Assembly (NCBI RefSeq): GCF_017638545.1
Contig: NZ_CP072110.1
Span: forward strand, 1,488,001-1,552,000
Direction: 5' to 3'
DNA from: Psychrosphaera ytuae
GTDB lineage: Bacteria; Pseudomonadota; Gammaproteobacteria; Enterobacterales; Alteromonadaceae
Length of the DNA: 64,000 nt
Made by a program: the position numbers and the translations under genes. The notes beneath the pieces are model-generated. The model was not told where the DNA came from and ran no database searches. It saw only the letters and a list, made by a program, of their open reading frames with translations. Positions 18,839 through 27,839 of the stretch are shown here, in pieces (positions within the stretch are counted from its first letter, which is position 1; every line of letters begins with the position of its first letter).

Positions 18839-20063
18839 CTGTATTCGTTCCTTCTTTTACTTGCGGCTGTACCGCAGACTGCAATAGATGATGTGATTGC
18901 TGTGGCAGGGTCATTTCGACTCTAAATTGGCCATCCTGAATTGCTACATCAAGGTCACCTTGATAGTTAGCCAAACGCTCTTTCATTCCTGTTAAACCGT
19001 TGCCTAATCTAACACTCTCACTTTTCTCAGCTTGAGTGCCTGACTTGTGCTGATGACCATCGTCAGTAATGACAAGTTTAATCTGTTGTGCCGATTGTTG
19101 GCAGTCGATGGAAACCTGTTTGGCTTGACCGTGTTTGACAGCGTTGGTGACACATTCTTGTATACACCTGAGTAAATCATGGAGCAGTTCGATGTTGTCC
19201 TGTGGCAGGCTATCGCCTTTGACTTGGATTTCTAAATCTGGAAATGACGCGGCTATCAAAGCTATGGCTTTGCTCAAATCCAACGACTGGTTATCGCGAA
19301 TTGTGGATACCGCTTCGCGCACGTCACTTAACAGTAACTTGGCAAGCAAGTAACTTTGCTCCACAGGCTGCTTGAGCTCGGCAGTAGGCTTGTTGGCACT
19401 TATCATGTGACTGGCCACCTGCAAATTAATATTCAGTGCGGTGAGGTGATGGCCTAATAAATCGTGTAGCTCTCGGGCAATTCGAGTGCGTTCTTGTACC
19501 TTGGTGGATTCGGCAAGTAATTCTCGAGTCGCCTGTAGTTCGGTGTTGAGGGCGTTAGCTGCGGCCGTAGCCTGTTCTGCGCGTTTAGTTTGAAGGCTCA
19601 TCATCAAAGCAAAGATATGAAACGAGTAGTACAAAAACGCACTATAAAAAGCGCTGCGCTGCTCCCAAACAATGCCATAGACACTAAACCAAGTGATCAC
19701 AACTAACGTGGTAACAAAAATGGCTTGTTTAGCGGTAAAAAAGGACAGCGAAACCGCCGCCCATATAATGGTTAAAATAGGCAGAAAATCCAGCGGCAAC
19801 ATCCACAAAATCGCAAATGCACAGCCCAACTGAACGGTAAAACACAGAGCTTGAGCTCGACGACTTAATCGACCATTAAAATCTCGAGTCGCCCCCAAAA
19901 AAGCCAGCAAATAACCGACAAATGCAATGATGATATAGGCCAAATCCGCCTGAATCGCAGGAGCCGCGTTTTCCATCATTTTCATCGCGATAGCAAACAC
20001 AACGCCCCACGTAATGACGCCTACACTTTCGTGTAACTTAAAATCGAACCACTTGTTTTGCAT
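18831..20063 (-). CDS. Membrane sensor histidine kinase, HisKA_3 (DesK/NarX-like) type
   Basis: The first about 165 residues hold five or six hydrophobic helices with almost no periplasmic domain, as in DesK-type membrane sensors. A coiled linker follows, then the dimerisation/phosphoacceptor box RTRIARELHDLLGHHLTALN (His about 200). The ATPase shows an N box (ECVTNAVKHGQA), G1 (ITDDGHQHK) and G2 (RLGNGLTGMKERLANY). The ATG at 20063 (410 aa) is preferred to an upstream TTG at 20090. It is co-transcribed with the response regulator. The signal is unknown; a membrane-state signal is an inference from topology. Confidence 0.92.
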   Translation of the reverse strand: MQNKWFDFKLHESVGVITWGVVFAIAMKMMENAAPAIQADLAYIIIAFVGYLLAFLGATRDFNGRLSRRAQALCFTVQLGCAFAILWMLPLDFLPILTIIWAAVSLSFFTAKQAIFVTTLVVITWFSVYGIVWEQRSAFYSAFLYYSFHIFALMMSLQTKRAEQATAAANALNTELQATRELLAESTKVQERTRIARELHDLLGHHLTALNINLQVASHMISANKPTAELKQPVEQSYLLAKLLLSDVREAVSTIRDNQSLDLSKAIALIAASFPDLEIQVKGDSLPQDNIELLHDLLRCIQECVTNAVKHGQAKQVSIDCQQSAQQIKLVITDDGHQHKSGTQAEKSESVRLGNGLTGMKERLANYQGDLDVAIQDGQFRVEMTLPQQSHHLLQSAVQPQVKEGTNTDD

Positions 20064-20126
20064 TGCTTTTTCTACTCCATGAAACCCCAAAGCATTATGT
20101 CAAACAATCAGTTACAGCTAAATAGG

Positions 20127-20159
20127 CCAAAAGTCATATTTTTTAATCGTGACTTTGGG
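20127..20159. promoter_or_regulatory. Imperfect inverted repeat in the kinase/membrane-protein divergent region
   Basis: CCAAAAGTCA and TGACTTTGGG flank a 13-nt A/T-rich centre. The core AAGTCA...TGACTT is perfect. It lies between the divergent starts of the histidine kinase (20063) and the membrane protein (20223). NarL-type regulators often bind such dyads near their own operon, so it may be the operator of the local response regulator. This is inference only. Confidence 0.35.
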
Positions 20160-20222
20160 CACTGTTTTAACCAACCCCTTCTACCTAAAGTAGTCAGCAT
20201 CAACAAAACAAAGGAAGACATC

Positions 20223-20966
20223 ATGTTAGAACTTATTCATATGACTGCGTTGGTCGTACATATTGCGATAGGAAGTGTAGCGCTGATCATTTTTTGGTTA
20301 CCCATTATTGAGAAAAAAGGCAGCGCCTTTCACAAACGTTCGGGTCAATGGTTTGTTTGGGGAATGACCGCAGTTTCGCTGAGCGGTATTTTAATGTCGT
20401 CGCTCGTGTTTATTGATCCCCTGGCGATTCGAGATCCTCAAGGGCTCATGACTTTGACTCAAGCCAACCAAGCTGTTGAAGTGGGTCGCTCATCCTCTGC
20501 GTTTTTGTTTATGTTGTCGTTTTTGGTGCTTTGTACCACTCGTCAATCGTCGCTGGCGCTTGTCGCAAGAGCCAACCGTGATGTACTAAAGACCCCACTG
20601 CATTTATTTTGTATCTGTATGTTGGTCGTTTCCGCTTTTTATGTGGGCTATGTTGGACTTCAACGCACGAGTATGTTGTACGAAATATTTAGTGTCCTTT
20701 CCATTGTTTCAGCGCTGGGTATGCTTCGATATATCTACAAAAGAGACCTTAAAAAATCAGAGTGGATCATCGAACACCTCACTAACATCGTTGCATCGGG
20801 CATTGCAGCTTACACCGCGTTTTTTGTATTTGGTGGTCAGTCGTTTTTGAACCATCTCGTTCCAGGTGACTATCAAATTTTGTTTTGGATTATGCCGGGC
20901 GTAATCGGCGCGACGATTTCGCGAACTTTTGCGGTCAAATACAGAAAACAGTATCGTGTTGCTTAA
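20223..20966 (+). CDS. Multi-pass membrane protein of unknown function (DUF2306-like)
   Basis: A 247-residue protein starting MLELIHMTALVVHIAIGSVA with about seven hydrophobic helices. The ATG at 20223 is chosen because AAGGA lies 7-8 nt upstream; earlier in-frame starts lack this and lie in the intergenic region. Helix 1 carries two His and the loop after helix 2 has HKRSGQW, a pattern seen in DUF2306-type membrane proteins, but the family assignment is tentative. It is divergent from the two-component genes, which suggests it may be their target. The TPR gene follows after 78 nt. Confidence 0.75.
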   Translation: MLELIHMTALVVHIAIGSVALIIFWLPIIEKKGSAFHKRSGQWFVWGMTAVSLSGILMSSLVFIDPLAIRDPQGLMTLTQANQAVEVGRSSSAFLFMLSFLVLCTTRQSSLALVARANRDVLKTPLHLFCICMLVVSAFYVGYVGLQRTSMLYEIFSVLSIVSALGMLRYIYKRDLKKSEWIIEHLTNIVASGIAAYTAFFVFGGQSFLNHLVPGDYQILFWIMPGVIGATISRTFAVKYRKQYRVA

Positions 20967-21044
20967 CAAGCTAAGCACGCACATTCGACAAACAAAAAGT
21001 AGATAAACGACACCCCCTATTTTTAACAGAAAAGGAACACAAAA

Positions 21045-22046
21045 ATGATTGATTGGATAAAGCTTTTTATAACCAGCGTGCTTGTTTTACTCGTTTTGCT
21101 TATTGCCATTATTTTACCGTCGCCATCGCAAGCAAGTCAGACGGAAACCAAGCAGCCACCAATAACGCAGCCACTGGTGCAGGTTCAAACCCTGATCACT
21201 AACAATCAATTGCAACAAGCAAATACCCTAATAGATGATTTATTAAAAGATGACCCCGACAACACCGACGCCTTATATTGGAAAGGAGTAGTCAGTGGTT
21301 ACCAAGCCAAACAAGCGTCTATTTTTAAGGCCGGCGCCTTTGCCAAACAATCCAGACGCGCGTTTGAAAAAGCCCTTGAGGTAGACGCCACATACGTAGC
21401 GGGCTACCAAGGTTTGATCGGGTTTTATTTAGATGCCCCCGCTATTGCCGGCGGATCAGCTAAAAAAGCTCAACAACTCGCCGAGCAACTCAAAGCCTTC
21501 GCGCCTCTTGAAGGGGCACTGAGCTTGTTGCGAGTCGCTCAATATCGAGAAAATGAAGAACAAATAGAGCATTACATCAGTCAACTAGAGCAGTCTTTTC
21601 CGAGCTCCCCTCAAGCTCAATTTGCGGTTGGATTTTATTTTCAAGACTTAAAAAACTATGACAAAGCCTACCGTGCGTTTAAACGAGCAACGAACCTCGA
21701 CGACAGCGCAGCCTCCACGGGCTATATATCAGACCAGCAACAAGGAGCCATACAAAGCGCCATACAAAGCGCTCTGTATCAATTGGGTCGCAATGCAGTG
21801 TTTTCAGAAAAGCACCTTGAAGATGGCATCAAGGCGATGAAACGATATTTGGCCCTCGAGCAGCTGCCGGACTTACCGAGTAAAACGTGGGGTCAATATC
21901 GACTGTCTCAGCTCTATGTTTTAAACCAACAACCGCAAGCGGCCAAACAAACCTTGTCTGTACTTCATGAGGCCTTATTGGCGGAAGAGCACAACCAAGA
22001 CCGAGAGCTATTAAAATTGGTCAAGCGCAGTTTAAAAACACTGTAA
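21045..22046 (+). CDS. TPR-repeat protein with N-terminal membrane anchor or signal
   Basis: The 333-residue protein starts with a hydrophobic segment (LFITSVLVLLVLLIAIIL) followed by PSPSQASQ, either an uncleaved anchor or a signal peptide. The rest is helical with tetratricopeptide-like units, for example NNQLQQANTLIDDLLKDDPD (about 51-70), ARRAFEKALEVDATY-like text near 105 and NYDKAYRAFKRATNLDDS near 205. A good Shine-Dalgarno (AAAGGAA) precedes the ATG. It follows the membrane protein on the same strand and may be co-transcribed. The function is unknown; TPR proteins scaffold envelope complexes. Confidence 0.8.
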   Translation: MIDWIKLFITSVLVLLVLLIAIILPSPSQASQTETKQPPITQPLVQVQTLITNNQLQQANTLIDDLLKDDPDNTDALYWKGVVSGYQAKQASIFKAGAFAKQSRRAFEKALEVDATYVAGYQGLIGFYLDAPAIAGGSAKKAQQLAEQLKAFAPLEGALSLLRVAQYRENEEQIEHYISQLEQSFPSSPQAQFAVGFYFQDLKNYDKAYRAFKRATNLDDSAASTGYISDQQQGAIQSAIQSALYQLGRNAVFSEKHLEDGIKAMKRYLALEQLPDLPSKTWGQYRLSQLYVLNQQPQAAKQTLSVLHEALLAEEHNQDRELLKLVKRSLKTL

Positions 22047-22061
22047 CCATTGACAATTCAC

Positions 22062-22409
22062 TTAAAGACTCTGCAAACGCTTAGCCCAGTTACCACCATG
22101 CTGGGCTTGGCAGCGAGTCTCAGTATCAAAGATAATTTGCTTAGCAGGCTTGTTAAAGGTGATTTTTAGCTTGGCTAATGTCTGGGTAATTTGAGTTTGG
22201 ATCTTGTCCGTTGTCCCCGACTGTTTGGCTTTAGTTAAGCTTTCATCGTCGCAAAATACGCACACGACGCGCAAACTTTCAGGAAAGCGATTAAAGTTAA
22301 CCACATGAGTTAGCCACTCAAAACCCTCGATTTGTTCGAGTCGGGATTCGCATAACTCAGTGAGTGTTTGTCTTATTTGGTTATCGAGTTTTTTGTCGGA
22401 TTTTTTCAT
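22062..22409 (-). CDS. Conserved-looking hypothetical protein, 115 aa
   Basis: I do not recognise the family with confidence. It is a soluble basic protein starting MKKSDKKLDNQIRQTLTELC, with a central beta-rich stretch (PESLRVVCVFCDDES) and a C-terminal segment KQIIFDTETRCQAQHGGNWAKRL. It has no signal peptide or membrane segment. It converges on the TPR gene (15 nt apart) and is divergent from the small zinc-ribbon gene. Confidence 0.7.
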   Translation of the reverse strand: MKKSDKKLDNQIRQTLTELCESRLEQIEGFEWLTHVVNFNRFPESLRVVCVFCDDESLTKAKQSGTTDKIQTQITQTLAKLKITFNKPAKQIIFDTETRCQAQHGGNWAKRLQSL

Positions 22410-22539
22410 GTTACAGCCGGTTGGAGGAATTCAATTTGTTTGCAAAGTTTAATTTATTGGCAAGCGGGCCTTGTGCGCCAAAACAGTTTAACATAGGCCA
22501 CATTGGTTAACAGACAGTTAAAAAGATCACAATAAACCT

Positions 22540-22791
22540 ATGGCAAAACCTCGCTCTAAAGCGCCGACCAAATCCATCGATATATTTTGCAAACAATGTC
22601 AGCAGCCACTTTTTAAATACAAAAAAGGCGGCAAAGGTGCATTGGTCAAATGCTTCAAAGAGCGCATCACCAAAGACTTTACCGTGACACCTTGTGTATG
22701 CCCAAACTGTGACGCAGTATTTGCTCGTGAAACTCTTATCAGAGGTGCCCCCGCCTACAAATTCATAGGCGGGAAGGTCTGGTTTAAGTAG
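22540..22791 (+). CDS. Small zinc-ribbon protein, 83 aa
   Basis: Contains CKQCQQPLFKYKKGGKGALVK (Cys-x2-Cys) and, about 35 residues later, CVCPNCDAVFARE (a further Cys-x2-Cys), the arrangement of a zinc ribbon with a basic centre. The N-terminus is basic (MAKPRSKAPTKS). Such proteins usually bind nucleic acid or a protein partner, but no specific role can be given. No strong Shine-Dalgarno is seen. It converges with the hydrolase gene 11 nt away. Confidence 0.75.
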   Translation: MAKPRSKAPTKSIDIFCKQCQQPLFKYKKGGKGALVKCFKERITKDFTVTPCVCPNCDAVFARETLIRGAPAYKFIGGKVWFK

Positions 22792-22802
22792 CTTTATTTT
22801 AC

Positions 22803-23732
22803 TTATGGTTTGGACTTGCTATCAGGAGTCATTGAGGTCAATCTTTGTATTGCACTGACCACCAGCTCAGGATCAGCAATATGCAAATGATGGCGCTCAG
22901 ATTCTGAATAAATTATCTCGACGTTACTCGACAGCTTACTGAATTTTGAGTCTGCACTGTCCCATAACTCTGTCATAGGTTGAGCGATCTCAGCTGGCAC
23001 ATGCGGCGGATCAAAACGCTTATTTTTCGGCTTAGAGCGAAGCACAATTACAGGCTTGTTGCCAAAAGATTGGGCATCTTTTAATAAATGATAGCTGGCT
23101 ACATGGTCGACTTTTTCAGGTACTTTTTCAAAAAGCGGATCATTCACCGCCAACTCAAACTTATATTGCCCCATTAACCGTGCATTGTCTGATTGAAAAT
23201 CCTTAGGCCAACGTGTCGCCATAGTATAAAAATAACCAAACACTGGTGGGTCAATCAGCACCGTACCCAAGACCTTATTTGGGAATTGCTTGTTGTACGA
23301 AGTAATGACGTACGACGCATAGGAACCACCCGCAAAATAATATGGAGCAGCTACGTCTGCGTTTTGTAACAGGGTATCAAGTCGAATCGCCATTTCATCT
23401 ATCGTAAATGGCACTGGACCTTGCTCACTTTTGCCAAGGCCAGCGCGGTCATAAAGACATACGCGATAGTCGTCCTGAAGCTGCGCTATGTTGTTTTGCC
23501 AAACTCCATCCGAGCCCCAACGGCCAAAACCTTGTTCAAGAATTAGAGTCGGTAAATCGTCTTTTTCTGAAGGTCCAGGTTGATAGCACTCTAAATATAA
23601 TTTAAAGCCGCCGACATCAAAGAGCCCGGAGCGATTGTGATCTACATTGGCTAAATCAGGCTTTGGCTGTGATGCCTTTAAGTCAAATACGACTGCGCAC
23701 AACACGACTAAGAGAATTTGTAATAACTTCAT
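22803..23732 (-). CDS. Secreted alpha/beta hydrolase
   Basis: The 309-residue protein has a signal peptide (MKLLQILLVVLCAVVFDLKASQ) and an alpha/beta hydrolase fold. An early strand carries the oxyanion region (LILEQGFGRWGSDG), the nucleophile elbow is GGSYAS (Ser about 144), and a late His sits in ESERHHLHIADPELV; an Asp near SADSKFS or earlier would complete the triad. The substrate is unknown; close relatives are annotated as proline-iminopeptidase-like or esterase-like hydrolases. It is a single gene. Confidence 0.85.
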   Translation of the reverse strand: MKLLQILLVVLCAVVFDLKASQPKPDLANVDHNRSGLFDVGGFKLYLECYQPGPSEKDDLPTLILEQGFGRWGSDGVWQNNIAQLQDDYRVCLYDRAGLGKSEQGPVPFTIDEMAIRLDTLLQNADVAAPYYFAGGSYASYVITSYNKQFPNKVLGTVLIDPPVFGYFYTMATRWPKDFQSDNARLMGQYKFELAVNDPLFEKVPEKVDHVASYHLLKDAQSFGNKPVIVLRSKPKNKRFDPPHVPAEIAQPMTELWDSADSKFSKLSSNVEIIYSESERHHLHIADPELVVSAIQRLTSMTPDSKSKP

Positions 23733-23784
23733 TGAACTATCCTTGTTTTAGCTTTTAAGTTACTACATCAGAAAAAAACAATAA

Positions 23785-24042
23785 TTAATAGTTTTTATCG
23801 ATATATTTCAGACGCTTCTCAAAATCCTCACGGGCTTTTTCTGAGGGGTAATCACATTCATATTTGTTGTGAAAAAAAAGCGTTAAATGACATTGCACAT
23901 CGGACAAAAACACCGTGTACCCATCAAAATCAGATGCCGCTTTGATGCCTTCGAGTTGATGACCGTCTTCGGTTTCCTTACCGTGCTCACGGACTTTTTC
24001 AAAAACCCGCAATAACATGTGTAAATCCAAATCGTTTTTCAT
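23785..24042 (-). CDS. Small protein of the DUF3081 type
   Basis: An 85-residue acidic protein starting MKNDLDLHMLLRVFEKVREHG, with the central motif DFDGYTVFLSDVQCHLTLFF followed by HNKYECDYPSEKAREDFEKR. From memory this pattern matches DUF3081, a small family of marine gammaproteobacteria of unknown function. The ATG at 24042 is preferred to the one at 24057 because AGAGGA lies about 6 nt upstream of it. Confidence 0.65.
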   Translation of the reverse strand: MKNDLDLHMLLRVFEKVREHGKETEDGHQLEGIKAASDFDGYTVFLSDVQCHLTLFFHNKYECDYPSEKAREDFEKRLKYIDKNY

Positions 24043-24362
24043 ATCCATCCTCTGCATGAAAGTAAAAAGTTACTTATGGGTGCTCTGATTGGAGTAAACC
24101 ACTCCAACACAATAATAAATTCAATATAGACCAATACGTTACAAACCTAAATATGGGTTTGTTTTGAATAAAATTAGAGCGTTTAATCTAAAAAATCGAT
24201 TTAGCTATTAATTTTGCATTTTCAAAAACGATAATCTGTACCAAAATGTTAACGGTATAGATATTTTTTCTATTAAAAATGTAATAAATAAGTAATTATT
24301 TCTTAACGAAAATAAAGTACAGTACGCTTGCCCTTAATAACAAAAAATAAAGCGAGCATATT
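24043..24362. other. 320-nt A/T-rich intergenic region upstream of the nuclease genes
   Basis: Very A/T-rich spacer between the divergent small DUF3081-like gene and the first secreted nuclease. It holds a short dyad GGAGTaaaccACTCC near 24091-24105 and many T/A runs that could serve as -10 elements. I see no open reading frame, hairpin with a U tail, or repeat array that would support an RNA gene. Confidence 0.5.
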
Positions 24363-25139
24363 ATGAAAATTACATTAAGTATTTTCATTTTATTCATTTC
24401 CTTTGTTACTACAGCATCATCTACTCATTGCAGCCAATTTGGTTGTCCCTCTGGTGCTCCCTCTAGTAACGATGTTATTGAGCGTCCCATCTACAAATTG
24501 AGCAGTAATCGCTCGACCAAACTTGCAGATTGGGCAGCTTACCAAGTCACACCAATGACAATTGACGGTCCAAGTCGCTCGCGCACATGGAAAGCGGACC
24601 CGAATATTTTAAGCCGTTACACGCTTGAACCTTCAGACTACACGGATGCACACGCAGTAATTGGTACCGATAGAGGTCACCAAGTGCCGTTAGCCAGCTT
24701 TAGTAATACTGATTACTGGCGCGACACCAATTATCTGTCAAACATCACTCCACAGTCCTCAGATCTTAACCAAGGTCCTTGGGTACGACTTGAAACCGCA
24801 GTTCGCAATTTTGTTCGAACTGGTCAATCGGTTTATGTCGTCACTGGTCCTTTGTATGAGTTTTTTTGGGCTTCTCTACCAAAAGCAAACGAAAAACACA
24901 CCGTTCCATCTGGCTATTTTAAAGTCGTGGCAACGGTCAGTAGTTCGGGCTGGGTAGAGGCTTCGGCGTTTATCATGTCGCAAAACAGTGCCCGCAGCAC
25001 TTATTACTGCAGCACTGAAGTCACGATAGATGAGGTGGAGCAAAGAACCGGTCTTAATATTCTTCCCTCGTTACCTTCTTATAAAGCGACGGCAGTGGAA
25101 GCAAATATTGGCGGACTTTCGAGAGAGCTAGGTTGTTAA
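24363..25139 (+). CDS. Secreted DNA/RNA non-specific endonuclease (DRGH type)
   Basis: Sugar-non-specific nuclease of the beta-beta-alpha-metal (NucA/Serratia) superfamily, predicted to be exported. The signal peptide (MKITLSIFILFISFVTTASS) is followed by a Cys-rich start. The catalytic motif TDRGHQVPLASF has the general-base His106, and N136 in NITPQSSDLNQGPWVRLE is the metal ligand. Length 258 is typical. A strong terminator overlaps the stop codon, so this gene is probably transcribed on its own even though a second nuclease gene follows 95 nt later. Confidence 0.93.
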   Translation: MKITLSIFILFISFVTTASSTHCSQFGCPSGAPSSNDVIERPIYKLSSNRSTKLADWAAYQVTPMTIDGPSRSRTWKADPNILSRYTLEPSDYTDAHAVIGTDRGHQVPLASFSNTDYWRDTNYLSNITPQSSDLNQGPWVRLETAVRNFVRTGQSVYVVTGPLYEFFWASLPKANEKHTVPSGYFKVVATVSSSGWVEASAFIMSQNSARSTYYCSTEVTIDEVEQRTGLNILPSLPSYKATAVEANIGGLSRELGC

Positions 25140-25163
25140 TTAAAACAATCTAGCTTTTTTTTT
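25127..25163 (+). terminator. Intrinsic terminator overlapping the first nuclease stop codon
   Basis: GCTAGGTTGTT and AACAATCTAGC form an 11-bp stem (one G-U pair) with a 6-nt loop, followed by nine T. The ascending arm covers the last codons and the first base of the TAA. Confidence 0.85.
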
Positions 25164-25234
25164 ACCTGAAGAAACTGAGTCAGTCCCAACACTAAAACTA
25201 CAAGGGACGGCTCTCAAATAAAAAGATAATAAAT

Positions 25235-27688
25235 ATGTCTTATTTAAATAAAAAGAACGCGTTGGCTGTTATTGCAGCTGCGTCATTCATGGTCTCAAAC
25301 GTTGCAAATGCAGAAGCCCCTGCCGGTTATTACAACTCGGTAGACACCACTAACGCAACAACTCTTAAAGCAACCCTACACGCGATCATCGACGATCATC
25401 AGCGTTTCCCTTATACATCTAGTTCGACTGATACTTGGGATATTTTGGAAGCAGCTGATCAAGATCCTGACAATCCTAATAACGTCATCGATATTTATCG
25501 CAATGCGAGCTACCCAAAAGCGGGCGGTGGTAACACCAATTACAACCGTGAACACAGCTGGCCAAAATCATATGGCTTCCCTAGTGACGGAAGCTCTAAC
25601 TATGCTTATACCGATGCGCACCACTTGTTTATCGCGGATAGCAGCTACAACTCAAGCCGCAGTAACAAGCCTTATGCTAACTGCACCACAGGTTGTACTG
25701 AAAAAGTAACACTAGCCAATAATGGTCGCGGTGGTTCGTCAGCCGAATCAAACTGGACTGAAGGTTCGTTTGCTTCTGGTTCATGGCAAACTTGGAATGG
25801 TCGTAAAGGTGATGTCGCACGTGCATTGATGTACATGGCAGTTCGCTATGAAGGCGGAACTCATGGTGTGACAGGTGTGTCTGAACCTGACCTTATCCTT
25901 ACTGACGATCGTGTTTTGATTGAACAATCAAACCAAGGTGTCAACATTGACGTTGCTTACATGGGCTTAAAGTCAGTGTTACTTCAATGGCACAAAGACG
26001 ATCCGGTTGATGCCTTTGAAATGCGTCACAACGATGTCGTTTTCAGCCACCAAGGTAACCGTAACCCATTTGTTGATCACCCTGAATATGTAAGCTGTGT
26101 ATTTGAATCACAGTGTTCTGGTTTAGGTGGCGGTACAGGTGGTGACACGACGGCACCTTCAACGCCTTCAGGCTTAACAGCCATGGGCGGCAACGGTACT
26201 ATTAACCTGACTTGGAATACCAATAGCGAATCAGACTTAGCGGGCTACAATGTATACCGCAGTGATACCGCAAACGGCACTTACATTAAAGTGAACAATG
26301 GTTTGGTTAACACCTCTATGTTTGATGACAGCAACCTATCTGCAGCAACGACTTATTTCTACAAAGTAAGCGCGGTTGATACTAGTGGTAATGAGTCAGC
26401 TCAAACAAGCTCTGTGTTTGCTACAACAGACGAAGGTTCTACACCAGCAGCTGGTCTAGCTTGGATCAATGAATTTCACTACGACAATGCGAGTACTGAC
26501 GTAAATGAGTTCGTTGAGATCGCAGGTACTGAAGGGACTGATCTTACAGGCTGGCAGGTAATTGCATACAACGGCAGCAATGGTGAATCTTATAAAACGG
26601 TTACATTAAGCGGTACGTTAACGAATCAGAGCAATGGCTTTGGTTTTTATAATGTGAGCTTTTCTGCAATGCAAAACGGCGGCCCTGACGGGTTAGCATT
26701 AGTGAATGCAGCAGGTGAAGTCGTTCAGTTTATCAGCTACGAAGGCACTATGACGGCAACTAATGGTCCTGCTGCAGGTCAAACTTCAACGGACGTAGGC
26801 GTTGCTGAAACAACTTCTACTCCTGTGGGTTATTCACTTCAGCTAACTGGCACAGGCAGTCAATACAGCGATTTCGTGTGGACAGGTCCTCAGACTGACT
26901 CTCCAGGTTTGGCGAACTCTGGCCAAAGCTTTATTGGTGCTGCGCCTGTGAATCAAGCGCCTGTTGCAAGCTTCACATCTAACTGTACAAACCTGACGTG
27001 TAACTTCAACGCTAATGCTAGCTCAGATTCAGACGGTTCTATCGTTGCATTTGACTGGTCATTTGGTGATGCCAAAACATCAACTGGCCCAGCCGTAACC
27101 AACAACTATGCTACTGCAGGTGATTACACTGTCACATTAACTGTTACCGATAACCAAGGTGCAACGGATGTTGTATCACAAACAGTAACAGTTACGGCTC
27201 CAGTTGTTGTTCCGTGGATCAATGAATTCCACTACGACAACAGTGGCAGTGACCGCAACGAGTTTGTTGAGATCGCTGGAACGGCAGGTACTGACTTGTC
27301 TGGTTGGAAAGTTGAGGCTGTAAATGGCAGCAACGGCCAAGTTTATATGACGATCAACCTATCTGGTAGCATCGACAATGAACAAAGTGGTTATGGTGCA
27401 GTTGGCTTTACAGCGACTGGATTACAAAACGGACCAGATGGTTTGGTTTTGGTTAATAACCTAGGTGAAGTGGTTCAGTTTATTAGTTACGAGGGAACTA
27501 TAACTGCTAACAGTGGTGCTGCAGCTGGTATGTCTTCGACAAATATCGACGTGAACGAGACTTCTTCTACAAACAGAAATCACTCGTTACAGCTAAAAGG
27601 TACTGGTCGATTGGCAGATGACTTTAACTGGTCATCACCTGGCTCAGCAAGCCGTGGTTCGTTGAACTCAGGTCAATCAATTAACTAA
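25235..27688 (+). CDS. Large secreted endonuclease I with FN3, lamin-tail-like and PKD modules
   Basis: Multidomain extracellular DNase of 817 aa. A signal peptide (to about ADA-like residue 27) is followed by an endonuclease I domain (about 35-295) with NREHSWPKSYGF and DAHHLFIADSSYNSSRSNKPY, the EndA catalytic signatures. A Gly linker leads to a fibronectin type III domain (about 305-397). Then come a lamin-tail-like domain (about 408-560, WINEFHYDN...NEFVEIAG), a PKD domain (about 572-652) and a second lamin-tail-like copy (about 659-810). The accessory modules probably bind DNA, polysaccharide or particles. The protein ends RGSLNSGQSIN with no obvious cell-wall or GlyGly sorting tail. Confidence 0.93.
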   Translation: MSYLNKKNALAVIAAASFMVSNVANAEAPAGYYNSVDTTNATTLKATLHAIIDDHQRFPYTSSSTDTWDILEAADQDPDNPNNVIDIYRNASYPKAGGGNTNYNREHSWPKSYGFPSDGSSNYAYTDAHHLFIADSSYNSSRSNKPYANCTTGCTEKVTLANNGRGGSSAESNWTEGSFASGSWQTWNGRKGDVARALMYMAVRYEGGTHGVTGVSEPDLILTDDRVLIEQSNQGVNIDVAYMGLKSVLLQWHKDDPVDAFEMRHNDVVFSHQGNRNPFVDHPEYVSCVFESQCSGLGGGTGGDTTAPSTPSGLTAMGGNGTINLTWNTNSESDLAGYNVYRSDTANGTYIKVNNGLVNTSMFDDSNLSAATTYFYKVSAVDTSGNESAQTSSVFATTDEGSTPAAGLAWINEFHYDNASTDVNEFVEIAGTEGTDLTGWQVIAYNGSNGESYKTVTLSGTLTNQSNGFGFYNVSFSAMQNGGPDGLALVNAAGEVVQFISYEGTMTATNGPAAGQTSTDVGVAETTSTPVGYSLQLTGTGSQYSDFVWTGPQTDSPGLANSGQSFIGAAPVNQAPVASFTSNCTNLTCNFNANASSDSDGSIVAFDWSFGDAKTSTGPAVTNNYATAGDYTVTLTVTDNQGATDVVSQTVTVTAPVVVPWINEFHYDNSGSDRNEFVEIAGTAGTDLSGWKVEAVNGSNGQVYMTINLSGSIDNEQSGYGAVGFTATGLQNGPDGLVLVNNLGEVVQFISYEGTITANSGAAAGMSSTNIDVNETSSTNRNHSLQLKGTGRLADDFNWSSPGSASRGSLNSGQSIN

Positions 27689-27807
27689 TCCTAGCCAGTT
27701 AATGTAATCGGGCATTTATCTCATAGGGCTTTTTGCCCTGCAGTTAAATGCAGATATTTAAATTTTATTAAGGGCCGGGTTAGAACATCCTTGTGACTAA
27801 CCCAACT

Positions 27808-27839
27808 AAGCCCGTTGCTCAGCGCAACGGGCTTTTTTA
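27808..27839 (+). terminator. Intrinsic terminator between the large nuclease and the DUF3034 gene
   Basis: GCCCGTTGC (27810-27818), 5-nt loop, GCAACGGGC (27824-27832), then TTTTTT. It is about 120 nt after the nuclease stop. A weaker hairpin AGGGCtttttGCCCT lies at about 27725-27739 and a GGGTTAG/CTAACCC pair flanks 27776-27803, so the spacer is rich in stems. Confidence 0.85.

Noticed and set aside
20058..20222. N-terminal extension of the membrane protein beginning at 20058
   Set aside because: The added 55 residues overlap the kinase start and the divergent promoter region; the ATG at 20223 has a good Shine-Dalgarno and begins a membrane helix.
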